This document shows, in pieces, positions 1 to 6,169 of a DNA stretch of 12,203 bases. The DNA is from an uncultured Anaerolineaceae bacterium (lineage in GTDB: Bacteria > Chloroflexota > Anaerolineae > Anaerolineales > Anaerolineaceae), in NCBI GenBank assembly GCA_937890875.1, contig CALAEB010000441.1:1-12203 (forward strand). The letters run 5' to 3'. How positions within the stretch are numbered: the first letter of the stretch is position 1; every line of letters begins with the position of its first letter. The position numbers were made by a program, and so were the translations under genes. Below the pieces are notes generated by a model, which searched no databases, was not told the DNA's origin, and was given only the letters and a program-made list of their open reading frames with translations.

Positions 1-128
1 ACACTGCTGCGTTTTCCCATTAATTTCCGGACCGGGCCGACAATAAAGTGGGCGATGAGGACAAAGGCAATCCCAAAACAGATTATATTTACCAGCAGAT
101 TACCGGCATTAATTCCTAATGCTTCCAA
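1..128 (-). CDS. atpF: ATP synthase F0 subunit b, N-terminal part (cut by window edge)
   Basis: Subunit b is the membrane-anchored peripheral stalk of F1F0 ATP synthase and links subunit a to F1. Only the first 42 codons are in the window. They begin at a TTG at 126-128 and encode LEALGINAGNLLVNIICFGI followed by AFVLIAHFIVGPVRKLMG, which is the usual single N-terminal membrane helix followed by a basic, proline-containing turn (GPVRK). The TTG is chosen because AAGGG lies 7 nt upstream and no ATG or GTG is in frame before the upstream stop. It follows atpE by 24 nt in the expected order a-c-b. Identity rests on the helix, the order and the length of the visible part; the stalk coiled coil lies outside the window. 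Confidence 0.85.
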   Translation of the reverse strand, partial: MEALGINAGNLLVNIICFGIAFVLIAHFIVGPVRKLMGKRSS

Positions 129-152
129 AATATCACCCTTTCTGCCTTATCC

Positions 153-377
153 TTATCCAAAAAGAATCAAAAAGGCCACTACCAACGCGTAAATTGCCAA
201 AGCTTCCGAAAAAGCAATCGCCAAAATCATAGCCGTTAAGATGCTGCCGGAAGCTTCCGGATTTCTTGCCATACCTTCCAAACCTGTCGAACCAATTTTC
301 GCAATAGCAAACGCCGAACCAATCGTTGAGAGCATCACAACTGCAACTGCGATATACTTTACGCCTTCAACACTCAT
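153..377 (-). CDS. atpE: ATP synthase F0 subunit c (proteolipid)
   Basis: This 74-residue hairpin of two membrane helices forms the rotating c-ring that carries ions through the membrane. Helix 1 is about residues 6-29, the polar loop is ARNPEA (37-42), and helix 2 is about 46-73. The ion-binding carboxylate is E58 in FSEALAIY. By eye-alignment with Na+-type rings, the Gln and Ser that ligate sodium are replaced by I25 and A59, so this should be a proton ring. The usual GxGxGxG of helix 1 reads GxAxAxA here (G20, A22, A24, A26), which can affect ring packing. The ATG follows GGAGGA with a 6-nt spacer, the strongest initiation site of the operon, as fits the most abundant subunit. It lies 32 nt after atpB. 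Confidence 0.97.
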   Translation of the reverse strand: MSVEGVKYIAVAVVMLSTIGSAFAIAKIGSTGLEGMARNPEASGSILTAMILAIAFSEALAIYALVVAFLILFG

Positions 378-409
378 ATTACTTCCTCCGAAGTACTTCT
401 AACTAAAAT

Positions 410-1435
410 CTACGCTTCCGCTTCCGACTTTGCGGCCAAACCCATAAAAACAGCAGTCAGCATCCCAAAAATAAAAGCCTGCAGCAAACCCACAAAAACT
501 TCATACAACATTATAAACGAACTTAGCACCCACGGAATCATGTACCCCAAAAATAACAACAAAACCATCCCGGCGAAAATGTTCCCGAATAAACGAAAGC
601 CGAACGAGGCGATTTTCGCCACTTCCGCAATTGCTTCAAGGATCCCGATGAAGAAATGGATAAATCCCATTTTTGGATCTTTGATCAGCGCGCGAATATT
701 AATGAACTTATTAAAATATCCGAATCCATGCGCCATCACACCCACGACCTGAATCGCGATCACCGCAGCAATTGCCACGCCAACCGTAAAGTTCAGATCA
801 GTGGCTGCTCCGCGGAGAAAGCTGATTACGGCATATCCGCTTTCTCCGGCTTCCGGCACTTCATTCACCACCGCATAAAAATGCGTGCCCCAGCGCCGGA
901 TCGCGTGTCCTTCTTCCGCCTCCGGCACCGCGAAACCAAAGGTCTCATAAAAAGGCAGCAGCTTTGTCAGGTTGGCAATAGCGATATAAAGAAATGTGGT
1001 CAGATAAAACGGATAAATCTTATCCCGCCATTTTTCCTCCACCGCGCTGTCCGCAATGTTGCTCAGCCCTGAAATAATGAATTCAATAAATAAGACAATC
1101 CCATGCGTCTGAAGCGTATCGCTCCGGACCTGTTTCCGGACGGCAACCGCCAGGATAAAGATTACAATAAAAATTGGGATAAGCGCCAGCAGTGAATTTG
1201 TAAGATAAACATCCCCGATCAGCGGAAGCGTAAACCAGGCTTTCGCTTGAGGCCCCTCCTGCGTCACATCAAAAATCAGACTTTCCGATTTCACGGAAAT
1301 ATGAGGGGGAATCGGTTTATACAACGAAACAGCCACAAAATTCAGAGCGATCAATAAAAGAAGCGCAATGAGCCAAAGCTTTGACTTCTTTTTCTGATTG
1401 TCAACTTGAATCTCAGGGCTAATGATTTCTGTCAA
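410..1435 (-). CDS. atpB: ATP synthase F0 subunit a
   Basis: Subunit a is the multi-helix stator that forms the two ion half-channels against the c-ring. The protein is 341 residues from the chosen TTG start. The essential arginine is R281, in SFGFRLFGNIFAG, the signature of the family; the motif TDLN lies near residues 212-215. Helices occur at about 21-40, 80-100, 112-124, 143-160, 215-235, 258-290 and 295-335. The charged loop of roughly 45 residues before TDLN is longer than in E. coli. An in-frame ATG at 1462 would add nine residues but has no ribosome site, while TTG at 1435 has GGAGGA with a 5-nt spacer. It overlaps the upstream AtpZ/I-like gene by 17 nt, suggesting translational coupling. 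Confidence 0.95.
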   Translation of the reverse strand: MTEIISPEIQVDNQKKKSKLWLIALLLLIALNFVAVSLYKPIPPHISVKSESLIFDVTQEGPQAKAWFTLPLIGDVYLTNSLLALIPIFIVIFILAVAVRKQVRSDTLQTHGIVLFIEFIISGLSNIADSAVEEKWRDKIYPFYLTTFLYIAIANLTKLLPFYETFGFAVPEAEEGHAIRRWGTHFYAVVNEVPEAGESGYAVISFLRGAATDLNFTVGVAIAAVIAIQVVGVMAHGFGYFNKFINIRALIKDPKMGFIHFFIGILEAIAEVAKIASFGFRLFGNIFAGMVLLLFLGYMIPWVLSSFIMLYEVFVGLLQAFIFGMLTAVFMGLAAKSEAEA

Positions 1436-1727
1436 GGTCTTCCTCCGTTTTCTTATTCTCATCCATTATTTCACGAATGCCCCTTGCTGTGCGCAGTGCA
1501 ACCGCAAGTGTTAAAGCTAAAACGATCACCAAACCTAACAGTCCGATAAAAAGTGTTATCCAGTATCCAGTACCGAAATACGCGTCCAGCTTCCTCCCAA
1601 AAACCAAAGTTAAAACCGCCAGCAGGAAAGTGACTAAAGCAATAGAACAGAAGAGAAACAATGCCCATTTGAATATCCCGACCGTTTTTTTATGCGTTAT
1701 CGCTTTGAAGCTGTTTTCTTTCGTCAC
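1419..1727 (-). CDS. AtpZ/AtpI-like ATP synthase accessory membrane protein
   Basis: This 102-residue protein has two membrane helices (about 18-43 and 53-80) and a charged C-terminal tail (DENKKTEEDLDRNH). The stretch GRKLDAYFGTGYWITLFIG, with LD, GT and an aromatic residue just before helix 2, matches the pattern of AtpZ/AtpI proteins. These are encoded first in many atp operons and are thought to help c-ring assembly or divalent cation handling. The GTG start at 1725-1727 has only a weak upstream purine stretch. It is the first gene after a TATAAT-like promoter element, and its end overlaps atpB. Position supports the call as much as sequence does; the choice between AtpZ and AtpI is left open. 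Confidence 0.7.
   Translation of the reverse strand: MTKENSFKAITHKKTVGIFKWALFLFCSIALVTFLLAVLTLVFGRKLDAYFGTGYWITLFIGLLGLVIVLALTLAVALRTARGIREIMDENKKTEEDLDRNH
1436..1446 (-). promoter_or_regulatory. Ribosome binding site that decides the atpB start
   Basis: On the minus strand GGAGGA (1441-1446) is followed by AGACC and then TTG at 1433-1435. The alternative ATG at 1462 lies upstream of this site and is preceded by no Shine-Dalgarno-like sequence. The site sits inside the end of the preceding gene, whose stop is at 1419-1421. Confidence 0.7.
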
Positions 1728-1759
1728 TGTTCATCAAGACCTAATCAATAATATCAATA

Positions 1760-1765
1760 ATTATA
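1760..1765 (-). promoter_or_regulatory. Candidate -10 element for the atp operon
   Basis: A perfect TATAAT on the minus strand lies 32 nt before the GTG of the first atp gene and would give a leader of about 25 nt. No good -35 hexamer is visible 16-19 nt upstream (the best is TTCCCG), so an activator or another sigma factor may be involved. It lies in the only sizeable gap between the small ORF at 1832-1936 and the atp genes, which is where the operon promoter is expected. Confidence 0.45.
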
Positions 1766-1831
1766 CCGCCATGATTCATCATCATATCGGGAATCAGCAA
1801 TTCGACAGAAATCCGAAACATGCGATTTTTT

Positions 1832-1936
1832 TTAGACAAAACAAGCAAACCACGGCGTATCTTCTTCCAAAATTCGAATTGCCGTACAGGGATTTGCATT
1901 TTGGCAGCAATTCAAATTCACTTCTTTTTCAGTCAT
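1832..1936 (-). CDS. Hypothetical 34-residue cysteine-containing small protein
   Basis: This ORF is not a recognised family. It starts with ATG immediately after the TGA stop (1937-1939) of the membrane protein gene and has AAGGAG just upstream, so it would be well translated as the last cistron of that operon. The product begins MTEKEVNLNCCQNANPC and ends TPWFACFV, with cysteines at 10, 11, 17 and 32. Four cysteines in 34 residues suggest metal binding or disulfides, but no known motif fits exactly. The stop TAA lies at the start of a run of eight A. It could instead be a chance ORF in an AT-rich intergenic region; the ribosome site and exact adjacency are the only support. Confidence 0.35.
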   Translation of the reverse strand: MTEKEVNLNCCQNANPCTAIRILEEDTPWFACFV

Positions 1937-2653
1937 TCACTCCTTTTGACGTCCAAGCAAAAAATTGAATCGGCGCAGCTGTTTCCGCAAGAAAAAGATC
2001 AGAAAAATTGTACCACCGGCAGCCAAAAAAACAATCGAAACGATAAGAATCGTCGCGGCGGCAAAACTTCCCAGCGAAACCACCGCAACCGGAATCGTCC
2101 AGGTTGCCAGCATCCAGTCATCCAGATTTTCATCAGGCAACAAACCGATCCCGGAATTCTGCTCCGATCGGATCAGGACTTTCATCCATACCGCACCGGA
2201 ATACACGCCCGGTTTGAGCGGGAACCGCATGGTCCAATGAAACCGACTTTCCGGCCCTTCCGGAAACTTTTGAAGCAGCGCCGCCGAAGGTTCCGAGGCA
2301 GATTCGAAAACCTGCGGCATAACAGGACCGGCGTCTTCAACCGGATCCCTGCACTCCCAAGTTAAGTCCGACTCCGGGAAATAAGAGATATCCACTTCGC
2401 CCGGATCTCCCAATCCGATCCGATCAGGCCAGAAAACCCGGATTTTCGCGGATGGTATCAGCAAGGCGCATGTTTTTTCCTCAAACGAAAGCGGAATCCG
2501 AACAGCCGGAACCTCTTTTTCAAGCGTCGCCCGATGACCGGCCCAGAGAACCCAGCCTGTGCCGAAACTTCCGGCCAGCAACAGGAAAAGGCCGAAGGCT
2601 CCCGCGATCCGAAACAGGATTCCGCCCTGTTTATTCCGCGGCCTTATACGCAT
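1937..2653 (-). CDS. Hypothetical membrane protein with two helices and an external domain
   Basis: I do not recognise this 238-residue protein. A basic N-terminus (MRIRPRNKQG) precedes a membrane helix at about 11-38. A likely extracytoplasmic, beta-rich domain of about 145 residues follows (Trp, Pro and Gly rich, with C62 and C101 as possible disulfide partners). A second helix lies at about 190-222, then a strongly basic cytoplasmic tail (FLRKQLRRFNFLLGRQKE). The start at 2653 is the first ATG after a purine-rich stretch. Longer in-frame extensions to 2728 are read through mazG and have no ribosome site. The start lies 23 nt inside the end of mazG, so the two are probably coupled. Two inward termini with one outer domain suggest a sensor or scaffold, but no function is claimed. 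Confidence 0.7.
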   Translation of the reverse strand: MRIRPRNKQGGILFRIAGAFGLFLLLAGSFGTGWVLWAGHRATLEKEVPAVRIPLSFEEKTCALLIPSAKIRVFWPDRIGLGDPGEVDISYFPESDLTWECRDPVEDAGPVMPQVFESASEPSAALLQKFPEGPESRFHWTMRFPLKPGVYSGAVWMKVLIRSEQNSGIGLLPDENLDDWMLATWTIPVAVVSLGSFAAATILIVSIVFLAAGGTIFLIFFLRKQLRRFNFLLGRQKE

Positions 2654-3707
2654 CCCAATACCGGTCCTTTTCTTCCAGCGGCATGTCGAAAAGATCTTTT
2701 CCGATCGATTTTGCTTTCTCTTCCACAAAATGGACCCGGTTACAGAATTTCAGATTCGCCATCCGCAATGAGGACTCGGGATCAATTTTCTCCCAGCGGG
2801 CCAAATTTACCAGACTGAACAATATATCGCCGAATTCGTCTGCTCTCGCTTCCGCCGTTTCCGCTTTTCGGAATTCCTCAATTTCTTCATACAGTTTCTG
2901 CCAGACGCCTTCTACTGAATCCCAGTCAAAGCCGACTTTGGCGGCCCGTTTCTGATAGGAATAGGCCATGGACAGCGCCGGCATGGCGGTTGAAATCCCA
3001 TCCAGCAAGCCCTGCTGCTTATCCTGGTTCGCGCGTTCGGCTTTTTTCACTTTCTCCCAGCGGTCCAACACCTGATCCGAGGTCAGCGTCTCTGCCTGGG
3101 CAAACACGTGTGGGTGCCGGAAAATCAATTTTTCACTGATACGGCGAACCACATCGCCCAGGTTGAATTCACCGTCCTCCAGCGCAATCTGCGCCTGAAT
3201 CACGATATGCAGAAGCACGTCGCCCAATTCCTCCGCGATCGTCTCAATGTCCTTCCGGTCCAACCCGTCCAGAAGCTCATAGACTTCCTGCAGCAAATCG
3301 TCCCGCAGCGATTGGTGCGTCTGCTTCCGGTCCCACGGGCATCCGCCGGGAGCACGGAGCGTTGCCACCACATTTTGAAAGAACTCAAACGCCCGGTTCT
3401 CCGGTAACGGCGGAACATGCAGCGCTGCCGCATTTTGAATCTGCGCATCCCCATCTTTCCGCAGATCGCTCAGCGTTATCTTCCGCGTCCGCAGTGCGCC
3501 CTCCGGTTCCGTTTCGATCACTTCAAGCGGGTGATCCTGCGGATATTCCTCGGAGAGGATATACCAGATGCGCTCCTGATTCTCAGGATTGCGGATAACC
3601 GTATCCAGATGCGGCGGGGTCAGCAAATGCCGCAGCGACAACAGCCGGGCGCCTTCAATGATCACCAAATTTTCAGGAAATTCCAACCAAGCCTGTGTGA
3701 TATCCAT
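2631..3707 (-). CDS. mazG: MazG nucleoside triphosphate pyrophosphohydrolase with a degenerate N-terminal domain
   Basis: MazG hydrolyses (d)NTPs to NMP and PPi and cleans non-canonical or stress-related nucleotides from the cytoplasm. Two tandem MazG folds are seen. The first, about 101-225, has CPWD (123-126), QEVYE (140-144) and EELGD (159-163); the usual EExxE starts with Gln here. The second, about 245-350, has EEIEE (274-278), DEFGD (290-294) and KFCNRV. Residues 1-100 (for example EEYPQDHPLEVIE) resemble the end of the tetrapyrrole-methylase domain that precedes MazG in many longer homologues, but the SAM-binding part is absent. The ATG overlaps the preceding HAD stop by one base (TAATG), with GAGAGG upstream, so this start is convincing and the shortness is real. 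Confidence 0.93.
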   Translation of the reverse strand: MDITQAWLEFPENLVIIEGARLLSLRHLLTPPHLDTVIRNPENQERIWYILSEEYPQDHPLEVIETEPEGALRTRKITLSDLRKDGDAQIQNAAALHVPPLPENRAFEFFQNVVATLRAPGGCPWDRKQTHQSLRDDLLQEVYELLDGLDRKDIETIAEELGDVLLHIVIQAQIALEDGEFNLGDVVRRISEKLIFRHPHVFAQAETLTSDQVLDRWEKVKKAERANQDKQQGLLDGISTAMPALSMAYSYQKRAAKVGFDWDSVEGVWQKLYEEIEEFRKAETAEARADEFGDILFSLVNLARWEKIDPESSLRMANLKFCNRVHFVEEKAKSIGKDLFDMPLEEKDRYWDAYKAAE

Positions 3708-4378
3708 TATAAAAACCTCTCGATAAATCCGTCAAAATTCTCAATAATCGCTTCAATTTTTTTGTGTTGCCGAATTGCGGCCGTATCCAGATCTGATTTC
3801 ACTGCGACAATTTTTCTCACACCCGCGTTTTCAGCGGCTTGCATACCTGCAAGGGAATCTTCCACGACCAGGCAATCCGCCGGATCAACCCCGATCAGCT
3901 TCGCAGCCTTCAGGTAAATATCCGGCGCCGGTTTCCCCGGAAACGTACCGTCATCATAAACGATCGCTTCCGGTCCCGAAAACCAGCGCTGCAACGAAAA
4001 GATTTCGAAGAAAAAGCGGACGTTGGTAATTTCGGAAGCCGTGGCAATCGTAAAGGGAATACCTTGCGCCCGCAGCTCATCCAGCAGCCCGTCCGCGCCG
4101 TGAACAAGCCGCAGGCGGGCCGGGTCCGCAAGCACAAGCCGGCGATATAAAATTTCCTTCTCAGTCATCACGCTGTTCCGCAGCGCATCGGAAGCACCAT
4201 CTCCCAGAACATAATTCAGAACCAGCAGGAAAGAACGCCCATGAATGAATTCCGCATATTCATGCGGGCTGATTTCCCGCCCGCGATATTTCCGGTAAAT
4301 CTCTTTCCAGGCTGCCTCGTGCTTATCCGTATCAAAAAACAATGTTCCGTTGAAGTCGAACAGGACGCCTTGAATCAT
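3707..4378 (-). CDS. HAD superfamily hydrolase, beta-phosphoglucomutase-like
   Basis: This 223-residue subfamily IA HAD protein has a helical cap (about 18-90). The motifs are I, DFNGT with nucleophile D8; II, T113 in TIATAS; III, K149 in GKPAPDIYLKA; and IV, E173-D174 in VVEDSLAGMQAAENAG. It most resembles beta-phosphoglucomutase and related sugar-phosphate phosphatases, acting on a small phosphorylated metabolite in the cytoplasm. The second Asp of motif I, normally the general acid/base, is Asn (N10), so rate or reaction type may differ; the same change is seen in some sequences annotated as HAD hydrolases. The start has GAGGAG just upstream. It heads the operon with mazG, where it may share a house-cleaning role, but the substrate cannot be told from sequence. 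Confidence 0.88.
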   Translation of the reverse strand: MIQGVLFDFNGTLFFDTDKHEAAWKEIYRKYRGREISPHEYAEFIHGRSFLLVLNYVLGDGASDALRNSVMTEKEILYRRLVLADPARLRLVHGADGLLDELRAQGIPFTIATASEITNVRFFFEIFSLQRWFSGPEAIVYDDGTFPGKPAPDIYLKAAKLIGVDPADCLVVEDSLAGMQAAENAGVRKIVAVKSDLDTAAIRQHKKIEAIIENFDGFIERFL

Positions 4379-4403
4379 TTTCTCCTCATTCCATCAAAGA
4401 TCT

Positions 4404-4446
4404 GGGTATCAAAGGGATTAAATACCCGAAAAAAACACAACAACAA
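4404..4446 (-). promoter_or_regulatory. Candidate promoter and inverted repeat before the HAD-mazG operon
   Basis: On the minus strand TTGTTG (4441-4446) and TATTTA (4419-4424) are 16 nt apart and about 40 nt before the HAD start. An inverted repeat GGGTAT (4404-4409) / ATACCC (4422-4427), with a 12-nt spacer, overlaps the -10 element and the expected transcription start. This is the position of a repressor operator, although six base pairs could arise by chance. The rest of the 265-nt gap to 4643 shows only an AT-rich 9-bp inverted repeat (4496-4504 / 4554-4562). Confidence 0.3.
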
Positions 4447-4643
4447 ATAACTTCTTTTGGGAAATTTCACCCTTTTGACATCCGAACCATTAAATAATAA
4501 TTCGTCCATCGTCATCATCTTTTCGGCAACACCCGGAACATGACAACAACAAACGAATTATTTATACTTCAAATCGGCGGATTAAAGATTTTTGCCTTAT
4601 TTAGCCAAGACCCAAAATATGAATGTTAAAAGTCAAATGGTTG

Positions 4644-5654
4644 CTATTCAGACGGGGCCGAAGAGGCCTGTCCATGCCGCAGCGCCGCCTGTATCCAATC
4701 CGGAAACCGTTCATCCCAGTGGTAAACCATCATCTGCTGGCTCATATTCGGAATATACTGGTATTCTGACACCAGGATATCCAGCGGAGGCTCGGCAAAA
4801 AACAGAACATCGGCATCCATCCGGGGCACCAGGCACAGGAGCGTCGCAATATCACCCGCGGATAAATCCGTCAAAATCGAGTTGGCTATGGCCTGATAAA
4901 TTCCCGGCAGTCTGAGAAGGACAGCCGGGTCCTTGATCCGGTCAAAAATTGCATTCAGAATGATCGATTGGCTGTTGATCCGAAAAGAATCCGAATAATT
5001 CTGCCGAGCACGCGCAAGATTTAATGCCTGGGCTCCGTTCAGCGTCTGTTTCCCCGCCGGGAAATAGCTGATCGGACGGTCATCCACCAGGACGGGCAGA
5101 TCCACCTCAATTCCGCCGATCGCGTTAACAACCTGCGCGAAAATCTCCAGATTGATCACCAGATAATGATCGATCGGAACCTCAAAGTTTTCCTCAATGG
5201 CCGCCGCGAGCGCGCCGGCGCCGAAACCCTCTCCGTCAAAATGGCCCATCCCTTCCGTGCCGAAAAAATACGTCTGATTCAGCATCATAACCCCTTCGAT
5301 GTCCATCGCGGACGGCGGATCAACCACCAGATCCCGCTGCAGCGGAACAACGTTGATCTGCGGTTTGGTGAAATCAACCCGTACCACCCGGATGGCATCC
5401 GACAATCCATAGAGATAGTTCGCTTCCCGATAATCGACCCCCGCCACCAGAACCGTCCACTCGTTATCCAGTCCGCAGATCGGCTGCAAGCCGACCCGGG
5501 CCTGATTCAGTGTCCAGTTCATCTTTTCAAAGGTCAGATTATAAAAAAGCCGGAATGGATTGACATTAGCGCGCTGAATGACCAGAAAAGAAAAAACAAT
5601 CAGGCCGATAAGAATGATCAGAGCAATCGTTCGCCAGTTTTTTTTATTCCGCAT
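4644..5654 (-). CDS. LCP family (LytR-CpsA-Psr) cell envelope protein
   Basis: LCP proteins transfer undecaprenyl-linked polymers onto the cell wall or other envelope acceptors from the outer face of the membrane. The 336-residue protein has a short basic N-terminus and one signal-anchor helix (about 9-27). The LCP domain (about 66-240) shows AGVDYR (71-76), SDAIRVVRVDF (85-95), QRD (106-108, the IPRD position), LNQTYFFG (125-132), an IEVDLP segment (182-187), and LNGAQALNLARAR (205-217) with R215, R217, R225 and Q229. These match the lipid-phosphate-binding arginines and acidic residues of the family. The C-terminal 100 residues are less typical. It is monocistronic in this view, with a long leader upstream. 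The exact polymer is unknown. AAGGA close to the ATG makes the start plausible. Confidence 0.88.
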   Translation of the reverse strand: MRNKKNWRTIALIILIGLIVFSFLVIQRANVNPFRLFYNLTFEKMNWTLNQARVGLQPICGLDNEWTVLVAGVDYREANYLYGLSDAIRVVRVDFTKPQINVVPLQRDLVVDPPSAMDIEGVMMLNQTYFFGTEGMGHFDGEGFGAGALAAAIEENFEVPIDHYLVINLEIFAQVVNAIGGIEVDLPVLVDDRPISYFPAGKQTLNGAQALNLARARQNYSDSFRINSQSIILNAIFDRIKDPAVLLRLPGIYQAIANSILTDLSAGDIATLLCLVPRMDADVLFFAEPPLDILVSEYQYIPNMSQQMMVYHWDERFPDWIQAALRHGQASSAPSE

Positions 5655-5785
5655 AATCCTTTATCCGTCCGGCAATTCAAAAAAAGTTTTCGGAGAATTT
5701 CTCAAAAAGATTTAAAACTGCCGTGTTATCAATTTCCGCCGCGCTTCATGGACTTGCCGATTCCGGCGCTCACCCCTCTGTTCAG

Positions 5786-5806
5786 GCTATGGAATTGTTC
5801 CACAGC
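5786..5806 (-). repeat. 9-bp hairpin in the LCP leader
   Basis: On the minus strand GCTGTGGAA pairs with TTCCATAGC around a CAA loop, with one G-U pair. It lies about 130 nt before the LCP start and downstream of the candidate promoter at 5851-5859, so it would be in the transcript. It has no T run after it and is not a terminator. Confidence 0.45.
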
Positions 5807-5850
5807 AACGCAGGTTTTATTGAGGCGTTCTCCGCAAAGGCAACAGCTTA

Positions 5851-5859
5851 TTTATAACA
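5851..5859 (-). promoter_or_regulatory. Candidate extended -10 promoter for the LCP gene
   Basis: The minus strand reads TGTTATAAA, an extended -10 (TGn plus TATAAA). No good -35 lies at the usual distance, but extended -10 promoters can do without one. It would give a leader of about 190 nt. Confidence 0.25.
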
Positions 5860-5923
5860 GATTTTCACAATCGGGTGCTTTTTCGGACAAACAGGATTTC
5901 GAATTTCGCAAAAAAAGGCTTGG

Positions 5924-5966
5924 TTGTTGTCTTGTTTCTGCACTTTGCGCAGAAACAAGACAACAA
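5924..5966. repeat. Perfect 18-bp inverted repeat with 7-nt loop
   Basis: TTGTTGTCTTGTTTCTGC (5924-5941) is exactly complementary to GCAGAAACAAGACAACAA (5949-5966), with loop ACTTTGC. On the minus strand the stem is followed after a few bases by seven T, so it could be a second terminator behind the hydroxylase operon. The stem is long and AT-rich for that, and a miniature element or a small RNA end is possible. Confidence 0.6.
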
Positions 5967-6084
5967 ATCTTTCGCTTGTTCGAAAAGATCCTCATATTTT
6001 TAATTGCTGGCAAAGCATCATTTATTCAAAGTGTGGTTCAAATGTCAAATATGAAGATCGGTCTTGAATAAAACGATGAAAACA

Positions 6085-6130
6085 GGATCAGTCCGCATGA
6101 CATGGAGTTCCATACCATACGGACTGATCC
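6085..6130 (-). terminator. Intrinsic terminator of the molybdenum hydroxylase operon
   Basis: GGATCAGTCCG (6085-6095) and CGGACTGATCC (6120-6130) form a perfect 11-bp stem. The 24-nt loop holds an inner ATGG/CCAT helix. On the minus strand the stem is followed by TGTTTTCATCG and TTTTATT. It begins 39 nt after the stop of the last operon gene, the right place for a terminator. Confidence 0.6.
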
Positions 6131-6169
6131 GTTTAACAATGGGAAACCCATTCACAGATCCGCGATGTT

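Larger units (their letters stand above)
5655..6084. other. Gene-poor region upstream of the LCP gene, rich in hairpins
   Basis: No convincing coding region is seen on either strand in these 430 bases. They contain a 9-bp stem at 5786-5806, an extended -10-like element at 5851-5859 and a perfect 18-bp stem at 5924-5966. Short T-rich runs occur on both strands. The LCP leader would be about 190 nt if the promoter assignment is right, long enough for RNA-based control, but no known riboswitch class was recognised. Confidence 0.6.

Noticed and set aside
153..377. Sodium-coupled ATP synthase
   Set aside because: The Gln and Ser/Thr sodium ligands are replaced by I25 and A59; only the carboxylate E58 remains.
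399..399. 10-bp palindrome GAAGTACTTC before atpE (about 390-399)
   Set aside because: It is short, and its position next to the ribosome site gives no clear function; expected by chance at this length.
4496..4562. 9-bp inverted repeat (AATAATTCG / CGAATTATT) after the LCP gene
   Set aside because: It is AT-rich, has a 49-nt spacer and lies in low-complexity sequence; chance is likely and no T run makes it a terminator.
5852..5995. 47-codon minus-strand ORF spanning the 18-bp hairpin
   Set aside because: It encodes both arms of the inverted repeat, has no ribosome site and its composition looks non-coding.
5166..6071. 301-codon plus-strand open frame across the LCP start and the intergenic region
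   Set aside because: It is antisense to the LCP coding region, runs through hairpins and shows no recognisable protein features.
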